From assembly GCA_036275915.1 (NCBI GenBank), contig DASUCV010000008.1, positions 1 to 64,000 on the forward strand: DNA of 64,000 nucleotides. Direction: 5' to 3'. Origin of the DNA: Candidatus Polarisedimenticolaceae bacterium (lineage in GTDB: Bacteria; Acidobacteriota; Polarisedimenticolia; Polarisedimenticolales; DASRJG01). The translations under genes and the position numbers were made by a program. Below the pieces are notes generated by a model that saw only the letters and a list, made by a program, of their open reading frames with translations, had not been told where the DNA came from and did not search any database. Shown one piece after another: positions 52,356 to 62,436 of the stretch; the stretch's first letter is position 1, and each line of letters opens with the position of its first letter.

Positions 52356-53594
52356 ATGGCCGAAGCGCGACTCTCCCTGTCCGATTACGTCCGCGGCTTC
52401 AGCCGTCCGTTCTGGGCGGCAAACGCCTCCGAGCTGTTCGAGCGCATCGCGTACTACGGGATGGCGCCGGTCCTCGTCCCCTACCTCGTCCAGGTGAGGC
52501 ACTTCGACGAGAGCGCGGCGATCCGGGTCGGCGGCAACCTCGGCTTCGTCGTCTACGGCGTCACCGTGCTGTCCGGCATGTTCGCCGACTGGCTCGGCTA
52601 CCGCCGCGCGATGATGCTCGCCTACGTCCTGCTCGCCGTCGGCTACGCGGGCGTGTGGAAGGCGCCCAGCTTCCCCGTCGTCGTGCTCGCGCTCGCGTGC
52701 GTCGCGTTCGGCGCGTCGGTCATCAAGCCGGCGATCACGGGGACGGTCCAGAGGACGTGCTCCGAGGAGAGGCGGCCCGTCGGCTTCTCGATCTACTACA
52801 CGCTCGTCAACGTCGGCGGCTTCCTCGGCCCGAACGTCTCCGGCGCGGTCTCGGCGGCGGCAGGTCTCTCAATGGTCTTCCCGACCTCCGCGATCGCAAT
52901 TCTCGTGGCGCTCGCGCTCGTCCGCATCTTCTACGCGGATCAAGAGACGCGCGTGGCGACGCCGAAGCGGACGCTCGGCGCGTTCGCGGCGGACTTCCTC
53001 CGCATCCTGACGACGGCGCGCCTCATGAGCCTGTTTCTCCTCGTCGCGGGGTTCTGGAGCCTCTTCTTCCAGTTCTTCGGCGCGTTCACGACCTACGTGA
53101 CGCAAGACCTCGGGCTCAGCCAGCAGAAGGCGAACTTCATCATCTCGCTCGACGCCGCTCTCATCGTCTGCACCCAGGTGATCGTCGGCTACCTCGTCCG
53201 CAACTGGACGACCGCGCGCGCGGTGTGGATCGCGGCGCTCATCGGGTCGGTGGGGTACGGCGTGATCGGGCTCCGGATGTCGCCCGTCATCGCCGGTGCG
53301 GGCGTCGTCGTCTTCTCGATCGGCGAGATGATCTACTCCGCGCACTTCTACAAATACCTCGGGAGCCTGGCGCCCGCCGGCCAGGAGGGGATGTATCTCG
53401 GGTTCGCGTTCTTCCCGATCGCGCTGGGGAGCTTGCTCTCCGGATGGATCGGCGGGCCGGTCGCCGGCTGGGCGCGCGACACGCTTCACCACCCCGAGAA
53501 GATGTTCTGGGCGTTCGGCGCCGTCGGCCTCGCCGCCGCGCTGGGTCTCTTCATTCACGCGAAGATGTACGCCGGGCGCGACGCCCACGCCTGA
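52356..53594 (+). CDS. POT/PTR-type or related MFS peptide transporter (412 aa)
   Basis: About twelve membrane helices are visible. The N-terminal FWAANASELFERIAYYGMA is the POT-family opening (its ExxER-like proton-coupling motif reads ELFERIAYYG). GYRRAMMLAYVLLAVGYAG and CVAFGASVIKPAITGTVQ (the POT motif with a conserved lysine) follow, then SIYYTLVNVGGFLGPNVSG. POT transporters import di- and tripeptides with protons. Start ATG 52356 is chosen over a longer frame beginning at 52254, because the longer N-terminus is not hydrophobic and would overlap the RHS start. An OPT-type transporter starts 15 bases after the stop. Confidence 0.87.
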   Translation: MAEARLSLSDYVRGFSRPFWAANASELFERIAYYGMAPVLVPYLVQVRHFDESAAIRVGGNLGFVVYGVTVLSGMFADWLGYRRAMMLAYVLLAVGYAGVWKAPSFPVVVLALACVAFGASVIKPAITGTVQRTCSEERRPVGFSIYYTLVNVGGFLGPNVSGAVSAAAGLSMVFPTSAIAILVALALVRIFYADQETRVATPKRTLGAFAADFLRILTTARLMSLFLLVAGFWSLFFQFFGAFTTYVTQDLGLSQQKANFIISLDAALIVCTQVIVGYLVRNWTTARAVWIAALIGSVGYGVIGLRMSPVIAGAGVVVFSIGEMIYSAHFYKYLGSLAPAGQEGMYLGFAFFPIALGSLLSGWIGGPVAGWARDTLHHPEKMFWAFGAVGLAAALGLFIHAKMYAGRDAHA

Positions 53595-53609
53595 TACACG
53601 GGAGAGCCG

Positions 53610-55625
53610 ATGGAAGCCGTCGATACCAAGTCGCTGCCGGAGAACGCCTACGAACCGCTAAAGCCGGGCGAGGAATACCAGTCGATCGTCCCGCCTTCGG
53701 CGACGTTTCCCGAGGCGACTTGGGTCTCCGTGTTCTTTGGGATCGTCTTCTGCGTCATCTTCTCGATCGCGTCGGCATATTCCGGCCTGAAGGTCGGCCA
53801 GGTCATGGAGGCGGCGATCCCGATCGCGATCTTGGCGATCGGGCTCACACGCGTCGTCTCGAAGGATCCGCCGCTCCTCCAGAACGTCATCATGACGGGG
53901 ATCGGCGGCGTCTCGGCATCGGTCGTCGCGGGCGCCATCTTCACGTTGCCGGCGCTGTACTCCCTGCAACTCTCGCCGAAACCGATCCAGACGACATTCA
54001 TCTGCCTCGCGGGAGGCTGTCTCGGCGTCCTCTTCCTCATCCCCCTGCGGCGTTACTTCGTGCGCGAAATGCACGGCAAGTATCCGTACCCCGAGGCGAC
54101 CGCGATCACGGAGATCCTCGTCACCGGTGAGAAGGGGGGCTCGCAGGCGATGCTCCTCCTCCAGGCGACCGTCGTGGCGGCCGTCTACGACTTCTTCGTG
54201 ACGACGTTCCGCGTCTGGAAGGAGATGGTCGACTTCCAGTTCGTCCCGCTCATGAAGGACGCCGCGGACAAGGCGAAGGTGGTCCTCAAGTTCGACGCTG
54301 TGGCGTTCATTCTCGGCCTGGGATACGTCATGGGCCTCCGGTCGTCGATGATCCTGTGCGCCGGCGGCGTGCTCTCGAACTTCGTCCTGGTGCCGCTGGT
54401 CTACTACGTCGGGTCTCACGTTCCGGAGATCCTTCCGCCCGGCACGAAGGCGATCTCGGCGATGTCCGCCGGCGAGGTCTTCCGAGGCTACGTCCGTTTC
54501 ATCGGCGTCGGCGCGATCGCGACGGCAGGAATCTTCGGCATCTTGAAGTCCCTTCGGGTGGTGGCGGGATCGTTCAGCATCGCGATCAAGGCGTTCCGCC
54601 ACGGCGAGAAGCATCTCGAGCTCGACCGTACCGACCGGGACATCTCGATCATGACGATGCTCGTCGGCACGATCGTCACGTCGATCCTCGCGATCGTCTT
54701 CTTCTCGACCCTCGAGGCTGGAGGATGGACCGCCGTAGGAGTCGGGTTCCTCCTGATGCTCGTCTTCTCCTTCTTCTTTACCTCGGTCGCCGCCAACGCG
54801 ATCGCGACGACGGCGCGGAATCCGGTCTCCGGAATGACGATGCTGACGATCATGATCTCATCGGTAGTCCTGCTGAAGTTCGGGTTGTCGGGGCCGACGG
54901 GGATGTTCTTCGTCATGGCGATCGCGGGGATGGTCTGCACTGCGCTCTCGGTGTCGGGCCAGGCGATCACCGATCTCAAGACCGGGTACTGGCTCGGCTC
55001 GACGCCGCAGGTGCAGGAGCGCGTGAAGTTCCTCGGGGTGATCGCGGCGTCGATCGCGACCGCGGCCACGATCGCCGTCCTCGCCAACGCGGGATACTTC
55101 TTCGGCGACGCCCCCGAAGGCACGGCGGCCGCTAAGATCCTCGCCGCCCCGCAGGCCTCGATCATGAAAGCGCTTGTCCAGAGCTTCATGAACCGAGAGC
55201 CGGTCGCGTGGGCGCTGTTCGGCGTCGGCTCCGCGATCGCGATCGTCCTCGAGATGCTCCAGGTGCCCGCGCTCACATTCGCACTGGGGATGTATCTCCC
55301 CCTCGAGCTGAACTCCCCCGCCCTCGTCGGCGGCTTCCTCCACCACCTCGTCACCGGCAAGGCCGCGAGGACGGGAGGCGACAAGGGCCGCTCGCTGCGC
55401 GAGCGCGGCGTCGTCATCGCGTCGGGAATGATGGCCGGCGGCGCATTGGGGGGCGTGTTCGGTGCCGCCCTGCGCCTCGTCCCCTCGTTCAAGGAAGAAT
55501 GGATCAAGCTTCCGTTCTACGACACGGACTCGATCTCTCAGCTCGTCTCGATCGTCGCATTTCTGGCCCTCGTCGGATATTTGTGGTGGGGATCGAACCG
55601 CAGGCCGGCGGGCGCCCTCGACTGA
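53610..55625 (+). CDS. OPT-family oligopeptide transporter (671 aa)
   Basis: About sixteen membrane segments are seen. Signature stretches are SAYSGLKVGQVMEAAIPIAI near the N-terminus, MHGKYPYPEATAITEIL (the conserved YPxA-type motif), VSGQAITDLKTGYWLGSTP, and MLQVPALTFALGMYLPLELN near the end. Bacterial OPT proteins take up peptides of about three to six residues, and some members move metal chelates. The Shine-Dalgarno GGGAGAG precedes ATG 53610, 15 bases after the POT stop. The two genes form a peptide-uptake operon that would suit a protein-degrading heterotroph. Confidence 0.93.
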   Translation: MEAVDTKSLPENAYEPLKPGEEYQSIVPPSATFPEATWVSVFFGIVFCVIFSIASAYSGLKVGQVMEAAIPIAILAIGLTRVVSKDPPLLQNVIMTGIGGVSASVVAGAIFTLPALYSLQLSPKPIQTTFICLAGGCLGVLFLIPLRRYFVREMHGKYPYPEATAITEILVTGEKGGSQAMLLLQATVVAAVYDFFVTTFRVWKEMVDFQFVPLMKDAADKAKVVLKFDAVAFILGLGYVMGLRSSMILCAGGVLSNFVLVPLVYYVGSHVPEILPPGTKAISAMSAGEVFRGYVRFIGVGAIATAGIFGILKSLRVVAGSFSIAIKAFRHGEKHLELDRTDRDISIMTMLVGTIVTSILAIVFFSTLEAGGWTAVGVGFLLMLVFSFFFTSVAANAIATTARNPVSGMTMLTIMISSVVLLKFGLSGPTGMFFVMAIAGMVCTALSVSGQAITDLKTGYWLGSTPQVQERVKFLGVIAASIATAATIAVLANAGYFFGDAPEGTAAAKILAAPQASIMKALVQSFMNREPVAWALFGVGSAIAIVLEMLQVPALTFALGMYLPLELNSPALVGGFLHHLVTGKAARTGGDKGRSLRERGVVIASGMMAGGALGGVFGAALRLVPSFKEEWIKLPFYDTDSISQLVSIVAFLALVGYLWWGSNRRPAGALD

Positions 55626-55802
55626 TCCCCCCGCATCCAACGATCACGGACCCCGACCGTCGTAAGACGCGTCGACGCCTCCCCGCCGCGGCACGGTGAA
55701 TCTCTTACGTCGTGCACCGAGGAGTGTCGCCCTCATCTCCGGAAATGGCGCGCCATCGCGCGTGGGCGCGATTCTTGAAGCACCGCGCCGACGGAGGTGT
55801 CT

Positions 55803-56114
55803 ATGAAGCTCAGAAGCGTTTCCATCCTGATGCTCGTGCTGGGTCTCGTCTTGACCCTCGGCTCGTTCGCGAGCGCCGACGATCGTCCGCACGAAGGCAA
55901 GGTCACCGCCATCGACACGTCGCAGATGGTCATGCAGGTCCAGGGCGACAAGGGCGATCAGTGGAACCTGTTCTGGACGCCGTCGACCAAGCTGAAGGGC
56001 GATCTCGCCGTCGAAGAGGTCAAGGTCGGGGACAAGGTCCACTTCGACTTCGTCCAGAAGGACGACAAGATGTATCTCGTCGAGCTCAAGCGTACCGAGA
56101 AGGCCAAGGGTTGA
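55803..56114 (+). CDS. Small exported protein (103 aa)
   Basis: The signal peptide reads LRSVSILMLVLGLVLTLGSF with the cut expected after ASA. The mature part is only about 78 residues of mixed beta strands and lysines: GKVTAIDTSQMVMQVQGDKG, then VEEVKVGDKVHFDFV. This resembles small OB-fold-like exported domains with KVGDKV-type strands (DUF5666-like), a resemblance rather than an assignment. A perfect GGAGG Shine-Dalgarno lies 5 bases before ATG 55803. The 177-base gap upstream holds no other feature I can name. The stop abuts the convergent sigma-factor gene (TGATCA). Confidence 0.75.
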   Translation: MKLRSVSILMLVLGLVLTLGSFASADDRPHEGKVTAIDTSQMVMQVQGDKGDQWNLFWTPSTKLKGDLAVEEVKVGDKVHFDFVQKDDKMYLVELKRTEKAKG

Positions 56115-56819
56115 TCAGCGGCGGGCCTTCTTCGTCATCGCCTTCCTGAGCTGGGCCAGCGCCGCGCTCTCGATCTGCCTCACGCGCTCGCGCGAGAGGG
56201 AGAGGAGTGTGCCGACCTCCATGAGGGTCATCGGCGTCTCGCCGTCGAGGCCGTAGCGCGACGCGAGCACCGCCTGTTCCCGGAGCGGCAGCGCGCGGAG
56301 GTGGCGGCGCAGGCGGCGGACGTCGTCTTGCGCGACGGCGGCGGCGTCGGGCCGCTCGCCACGCTCGTCCTCGAGTGTATCGAGGAGCGTGCGCGGATCA
56401 TCGGCGGAGATCGGGTCGTCGAAGCGCAGCTCGCGCATCGTGGGCCGGCCGTGCACGCGCTGGTACCGCGGAACGCGGACGAGACGGCCGCCGTCGGAGA
56501 TCGCTTCGAGGATCGCCTTCCGGATCCAGAAGGCGGCGTACGTTATGAACCGCGCGCCGTTCGCCGGATCGAACCGGCGGATGGCCTTGAGCAGCCCCAC
56601 GCACCCTTCGTGCACGAGGTCCTCGAACGCGACGCCGCGTCCGCGGTAGTCCATCGCCACACGGATGACGAAGGCGACGTGTGTGCGCACGAGGCGCTCG
56701 GCGGTCTCCGGCGCACCGCGACGGGCCTCGGCGACGAGCGTGAACTCCTCGTCGCGGCTGAGCTTCGGGACCGTGTGGACTCGTTTCAGGTAGCTCGAGA
56801 TGACGGCGCTGTTTTCCAT
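56115..56819 (-). CDS. RpoD/RpoS-like alternative sigma-70 factor (234 aa)
   Basis: Region 1.2-2 reads SAVISSYLKRVHTVPKLSRD, AFVIRVAMDYRGRGVAFEDL and VHEGCVGLLKAIRRFDPANG, with RFITYAAFWIRKAILEAI as the -10-reading part. Region 3 is short. Region 4 ends with MTLMEVGTLLSLSRERVRQI, a typical -35-reading helix-turn-helix. Unlike the ECF factor at 36 kb, region 3 is present, so this is a group 2 or 3 sigma factor. No anti-sigma gene is adjacent. Its role (stationary phase, heat or other stress) cannot be read from sequence. Confidence 0.92.
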   Translation of the reverse strand: MENSAVISSYLKRVHTVPKLSRDEEFTLVAEARRGAPETAERLVRTHVAFVIRVAMDYRGRGVAFEDLVHEGCVGLLKAIRRFDPANGARFITYAAFWIRKAILEAISDGGRLVRVPRYQRVHGRPTMRELRFDDPISADDPRTLLDTLEDERGERPDAAAVAQDDVRRLRRHLRALPLREQAVLASRYGLDGETPMTLMEVGTLLSLSRERVRQIESAALAQLRKAMTKKARR

Positions 56820-56921
56820 GGGGAAACGGTATGAGCGCCTTGAAACGGATCGGTGACGGAACGGGGACGGAAAAGGGTCAGCCCGGCTCGATCCTTCCCG
56901 GCGGGCTCGGCGCCACCGCGA

Positions 56922-57893
56922 TCAGCGTTGGTGCGCGAACACTTTGAACGCCCCCGCTTCTTTCTTCACGCCGACGACGATCGGGAAACCGTCGAGATTG
57001 CACTCGGCGAGCTTGCCGGAGAAATCGAGGAGACGCACCGGCTCGCGCCCCTCGAATTTCGCGTCGACGAGGGCGTCGATCGCGCCGGGCGCGGCATCGC
57101 CCTGGGCGCACTTGAGCTTGGGGAGCATCGAGGCGCCGGTCGCGGTCTTGACGAGCTCGGTGATGTCGAGGCTGTCCTCGAGCTCTTTCTCGCCGGCGAG
57201 GACGAGCGAGATGCCGCCCTCGTCGCGGTGGCCCGTCTTCATCCCCTCCGGTGTTCCGCAATCGGCCGGGACGAAACGCGGATGGTTGAGGACGACGGCG
57301 ACGGTGTGGTGGTTGCCGTCGCGGAGGTCGATCGCCGCCGACTCGCGAAGGTACGAGCCCTCCGGGAGCTGCGCGAGGAGACCTTTGGCACCCTTTCCCG
57401 CCGGCGGGAGCGTGTAGACGTAGTCGGTGACGCTCTTGCTCGTGAACGATTGGAGCACGACGTTGCGGCTCTTCTCGCGCGGCGGCTTCTTCCCGGTCGC
57501 GAGCTGGTACGCCGCGTCGAACGCGTCGTCGTCCCACGCCTTCCGCGCCGTGAGGAAGATCGTCGCCGGGTCCTCGATCGACGTTCCGTCCTGCGACAAC
57601 GCCACGCGCAGCACGAGATCGTACGGGACGTTCTTGTCCTGCACGATGAGCCAGCTCGCCGGCCAGCCGTCTCCCGAGTCGATCGTCTTGAGGCAGGTCG
57701 TCGCGCGTGCCGCATCGAGGATCGAGCTCGCCGCGACCATGCTTCCGTCGGGTGCGGCGAGCTGTTTCGCCGCGACCTTCTGCGCGAGCGACGCGGCGAG
57801 CTGAGGGAGCTTGTCCGCCGGCGGACGTGGGGTGTCTTTGGCGGCGAGCGCCGTCGCCGCAACCGCGAGAAGGAGGGGCACGATCGTCTTCAT
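56922..57893 (-). CDS. Secreted hypothetical protein (323 aa)
   Basis: The signal peptide is MKTIVPLLLAVAATALAA with the cut after Ala18. The mature protein has four cysteines spaced far apart (TCLKT, ADCGTPEG, LKCAQGD, AECNLDG), possibly forming disulfides. Other segments include WPASWLIVQDKNVPYDLVLR and DGNHHTVAVVLNHPRFVPAD. I do not recognise the family. It is divergent from the Ser/Thr kinase gene, 114 bases away, and has no other obvious partner. Confidence 0.75.
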   Translation of the reverse strand: MKTIVPLLLAVAATALAAKDTPRPPADKLPQLAASLAQKVAAKQLAAPDGSMVAASSILDAARATTCLKTIDSGDGWPASWLIVQDKNVPYDLVLRVALSQDGTSIEDPATIFLTARKAWDDDAFDAAYQLATGKKPPREKSRNVVLQSFTSKSVTDYVYTLPPAGKGAKGLLAQLPEGSYLRESAAIDLRDGNHHTVAVVLNHPRFVPADCGTPEGMKTGHRDEGGISLVLAGEKELEDSLDITELVKTATGASMLPKLKCAQGDAAPGAIDALVDAKFEGREPVRLLDFSGKLAECNLDGFPIVVGVKKEAGAFKVFAHQR

Positions 57894-59322
57894 CGCGGAC
57901 ACGTTACCCCAATCTCCCGTGCGCACAACCTCGCGTTCTCGCGCGGGGAACCGAGAGACGCTCGAACGCTTGGTGCGCGGAGCCGCTGAGGTTACGTTCC
58001 CGCCCGCATGACATCCGCTTCGGCCCACGCGATCTCGCCGGTCCTGGACGCGCGCTTCCTCGTCGTCGAGACGCTGGGGCGCGGCGGCCAGGGAACGGTC
58101 TACCGCGCGTTCGACAGGCTCACGAGACGCGACGTCGCGCTCAAGACGCTCCACCCCGTGCCCGATCTCGATCCGGTGCATCCGCTCGTAGCGGAGTTCG
58201 CGGCGTGGTCGCGTCTCCGGCACCCTCACGTCGTGCGCGCGTACGAGATGGGCCGGGCCCGCTCGGGGCCGCTCGAGCCGGGAACGCCCTACCTCGTGCT
58301 CGAGCTGGTCCGCGGGCTTCCGGTTCACCGCGCGATGCGCGCCGGCGCCACGAGCGGCGAAGCGGTCGAGGAGGTGGGCCGGCGCCTCCTGCGCGCGCTC
58401 GACCACGTTCACCGTGCGGGATTGGTTCACCGCGATCTCAAGCCTGGCAACGTCCTCGTCGGCCCCGGCCGCCGCGGACCGGGGCGCGTGAAGCTCACCG
58501 ACTTCGGGCTCGCCTCGCCGTCCGGTCTGGCGGGCGCGCCCGGCCGGATCAGCGGCTCGATCCCTTACGTCGCGCCCGAGCGGATCCTTGGCCTGCCGCT
58601 CGACGGGCGCGCCGACCTCTACGGGCTCGGCATCCTCCTCTTCTATCTCGCGACCGGCCGGCTGCCGCTCCTCGCGCGCTCGCCGCAGCGATGGCTGCGC
58701 TGGCACCTCGCCGGTCCCCCGGCCGATCCCCGCGTCGTCCGTCCCGAGATCCCGGCGCGTCTCGCCGATCTCGTCATCAAGCTCACCGCGCGCGATCGCG
58801 ACGCGCGCCCCCCCACCGCGGCCGAGGCGCTGGCGCTTCTGGGGCCGGCTCCGCCAGCGGCGCCACGCGCCTCGGCCTCCCACCTGACTTCGTCGCAGCG
58901 CGCCGCGCTGAGGATGGCGCTCGACGCGGCGCGTCGCGGCGAGTCACGGGAGATCGTGCTGCCGCCGGGCGCGGCGCGTCAGGAGCTCTCCGTCGCGGCG
59001 GCGGCGATGGGGCTCGCGGTTCACAGGCTCCGCCGTCCCTCCGGAATCGCCGAGGTCGTGCTGACGCTCCTGCTGGCGCGCGGCAGCGAGGCGCAGGCGA
59101 CGGCCCTGCGCCACGGCCTCGCGCGCGGGCTCCCGCTCTCGTTCGTCGGAGGCGTGCCGGTGTGGGACCGCTCCGTCGGCGCGCCGCCGCCTCGCGCCGT
59201 GGCCGTGCTCGCGCGCGGAGTCGCCGCGTTCCTCGTCGCCGAGGCGCGGCGACGTCCTCTCGCTCTCGTCGTCGAGCCCGGTGCCACGCGCGACCCGCTC
59301 GCCGGTACGGTCGTCGCGATCC

Positions 59323-60659
<1,337 letters not shown>

Positions 60660-60663
<4 letters not shown>

Positions 60664-62384
60664 GATCGTGGCTCCTCACCGGGCCCGCGGAGATGCCGGC
60701 CCGGCCTGTAAGGATAGATGTCGACGACCTCCCCGCGCGCGTGCATCTCCTGCATCCGGTGCCAGAAGTCGACGTGGAGCAGCTCTTCGTGGTGGTCGAG
60801 GAAGACCTCGCGCAGGCCTCGCCTCAGGCCCAGGAACGAGCGGAACTCCTCGGGAAAGATGTCACGCTCGCCGACGTAGAACCAGGGCTCGCCGGCGGTT
60901 TCCTCGTCGCCGCTCTTCGCCTCGGGCAGCGCGCGGAAGTTGCAGTCGGTGAGCAGGCACAGCTCGTCGTAGTCGTAGAAGATGAGCCGGCCGTGCCGGG
61001 TCACGCCGAAGTTCTTGAGCAGCATGTCGCCGGGGAAGATGTTGGTCGCGGCGAGATCGCGCAGCACCTGGCCGTACTCGACGACCGCGTCGCGCGCCGC
61101 GTCGTCGGGCGCGACCTTGAGGTAGACGTCGAGCGGCAGGAGCCGCCGCTCGGTGTACAGGTGCGCGATGACGACGCGGTCCGCGCGCAGGCGCACGCTC
61201 TCGCCCGCCACGGTCAGGAGCTCGCGGAGGAGCCGCTCCGTGAACCGCGACGCGTCGAACTCGAGGTGCTCGAACTCCTGCGCGTCCGCGAGGCGTCCCG
61301 CGCGGTCGTGGCGGAAGACGAGGCCGTACTTCTCCCGGACCTCCTGGTGCGTCACGGTCTTTGGATAGTCGAAGCGGTCCTTGATGACCTTGAACACGAC
61401 GTCGAAGCCGGCGAGCGTGAAGACGCTCATGACCATGCCGCGCTGCCCCGGCGCGATGTCGAAGCGGTCGTCGGTCTCCTCCAGGTGATCGAGGATCGAC
61501 CGGTACAGCTCGGTCTTGCCGTGCTTGTTGCACCCGACGGCGTTGTACAGCTCGGCGAGCGGCTTGCGGGGCATGATCGTCTTCAGGAAGGCGACGGTCT
61601 CGCGCGGGCTTTCCATCTCGACGAGGAAGTACGACCGCGCGAAGCTGAAGACGATGCTGACCTCGTCTTCGGTCATGAGGACGGCGTCGACGGCGATCCT
61701 TCCTCCGAAGTTGACGAGCGCCATGACCCACGGGACGCTGCCCCGATCGGTCTTCACGCGCCCGACGACGTACGCTCCCTTCCCGCGGAAGAAGACCGGC
61801 CTGAGCAGCTCGAGGGCGAGAACGCGGCGGCCCTCGAGCTGGCGCTCCATCTCGCCGGCGATCCGGGCCGCGTCGCCCTCGGCATCGTCCCAGCCGGGAT
61901 CGAAGCGATACGCCTCGAGCACCGTGAGGACGAGCGAGGTGAGCGTGCCGTTCCGCGGGAAGGTCGCCATCTCGGCGCCGGCGGGATCGACCGAGGGCCG
62001 GTGGAGCTGCGGGATGACGAACTCGACCGCCGGATCGGCGCCGATCGTGTGGAAGATCTTGCGCGTATACGAGTTGAAGAACGTCTCGGCGAGCTCGACG
62101 TCGGGACGGCCCTTCATCGCGCGCGCGTAGGCGCTTCGAAGCGCCGTCCATGTCGGGCGGTCGGCGATCCGATCGTCCATCAGCGGCCGCAGGCGCTCGA
62201 GCCCTTCCTGGACCGCCTCGAGGTAGAGGTCGAACCGCCGCGCGGAATCGCGCTGGACGGCATGCCAGTCGCGCGATTCGAAGTTCGCCCGCGCGCGGTG
62301 GGTCAACGCTCGGAAGCGCTCGGTGTAGGAGCGGAACGACTCGGCGATGAGGGACGCACCGTCTTGGACGAGAGACCGTTCCAT
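60660..62384 (-). CDS. aceK: Isocitrate dehydrogenase kinase/phosphatase AceK (574 aa)
   Basis: This bifunctional enzyme phosphorylates Icd at the regulatory serine and removes the phosphate, directing carbon into the glyoxylate bypass during growth on acetate or fatty acids. Conserved AceK stretches include [91 protein letters not shown] and [18 protein letters not shown]. Length is close to the 578 of E. coli. ATG 62384 is preferred over an in-frame GTG at 62393 because a TACACT hexamer (62395-62400) would place the transcript start just before it. The usual aceB/aceA neighbours are absent; icd follows directly instead. Confidence 0.96.
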
Positions 62385-62394
62385 GGGATCCACG

Positions 62395-62400
62395 AGTGTA
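62395..62400 (-). promoter_or_regulatory. -10-like hexamer before aceK-icd
   Basis: TACACT on the minus strand lies 10 bases before ATG 62384. Together with TAGACT on the plus strand at 62425-62430 it makes a compact divergent promoter region of 52 bases between aceK and the hydrolase gene. Confidence 0.4.
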
Positions 62401-62424
62401 GCGGGGCGCGCCGGTTTTTTCCTA

Positions 62425-62430
62425 TAGACT
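62425..62430 (+). promoter_or_regulatory. -10-like hexamer before the D-aminoacylase-like gene
   Basis: TAGACT (or TATAGA at 62423) lies 6 bases before ATG 62437, with a T6 run just upstream. There is no room for a Shine-Dalgarno. Confidence 0.4.
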
Positions 62431-62436
62431 TCGCCG

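Noticed and set aside
62405-62422. GGCGCGCC followed by T6 as an intrinsic terminator
   Set aside because: The palindrome has no loop, and the site lies between two divergent promoters where no transcript needs to end.
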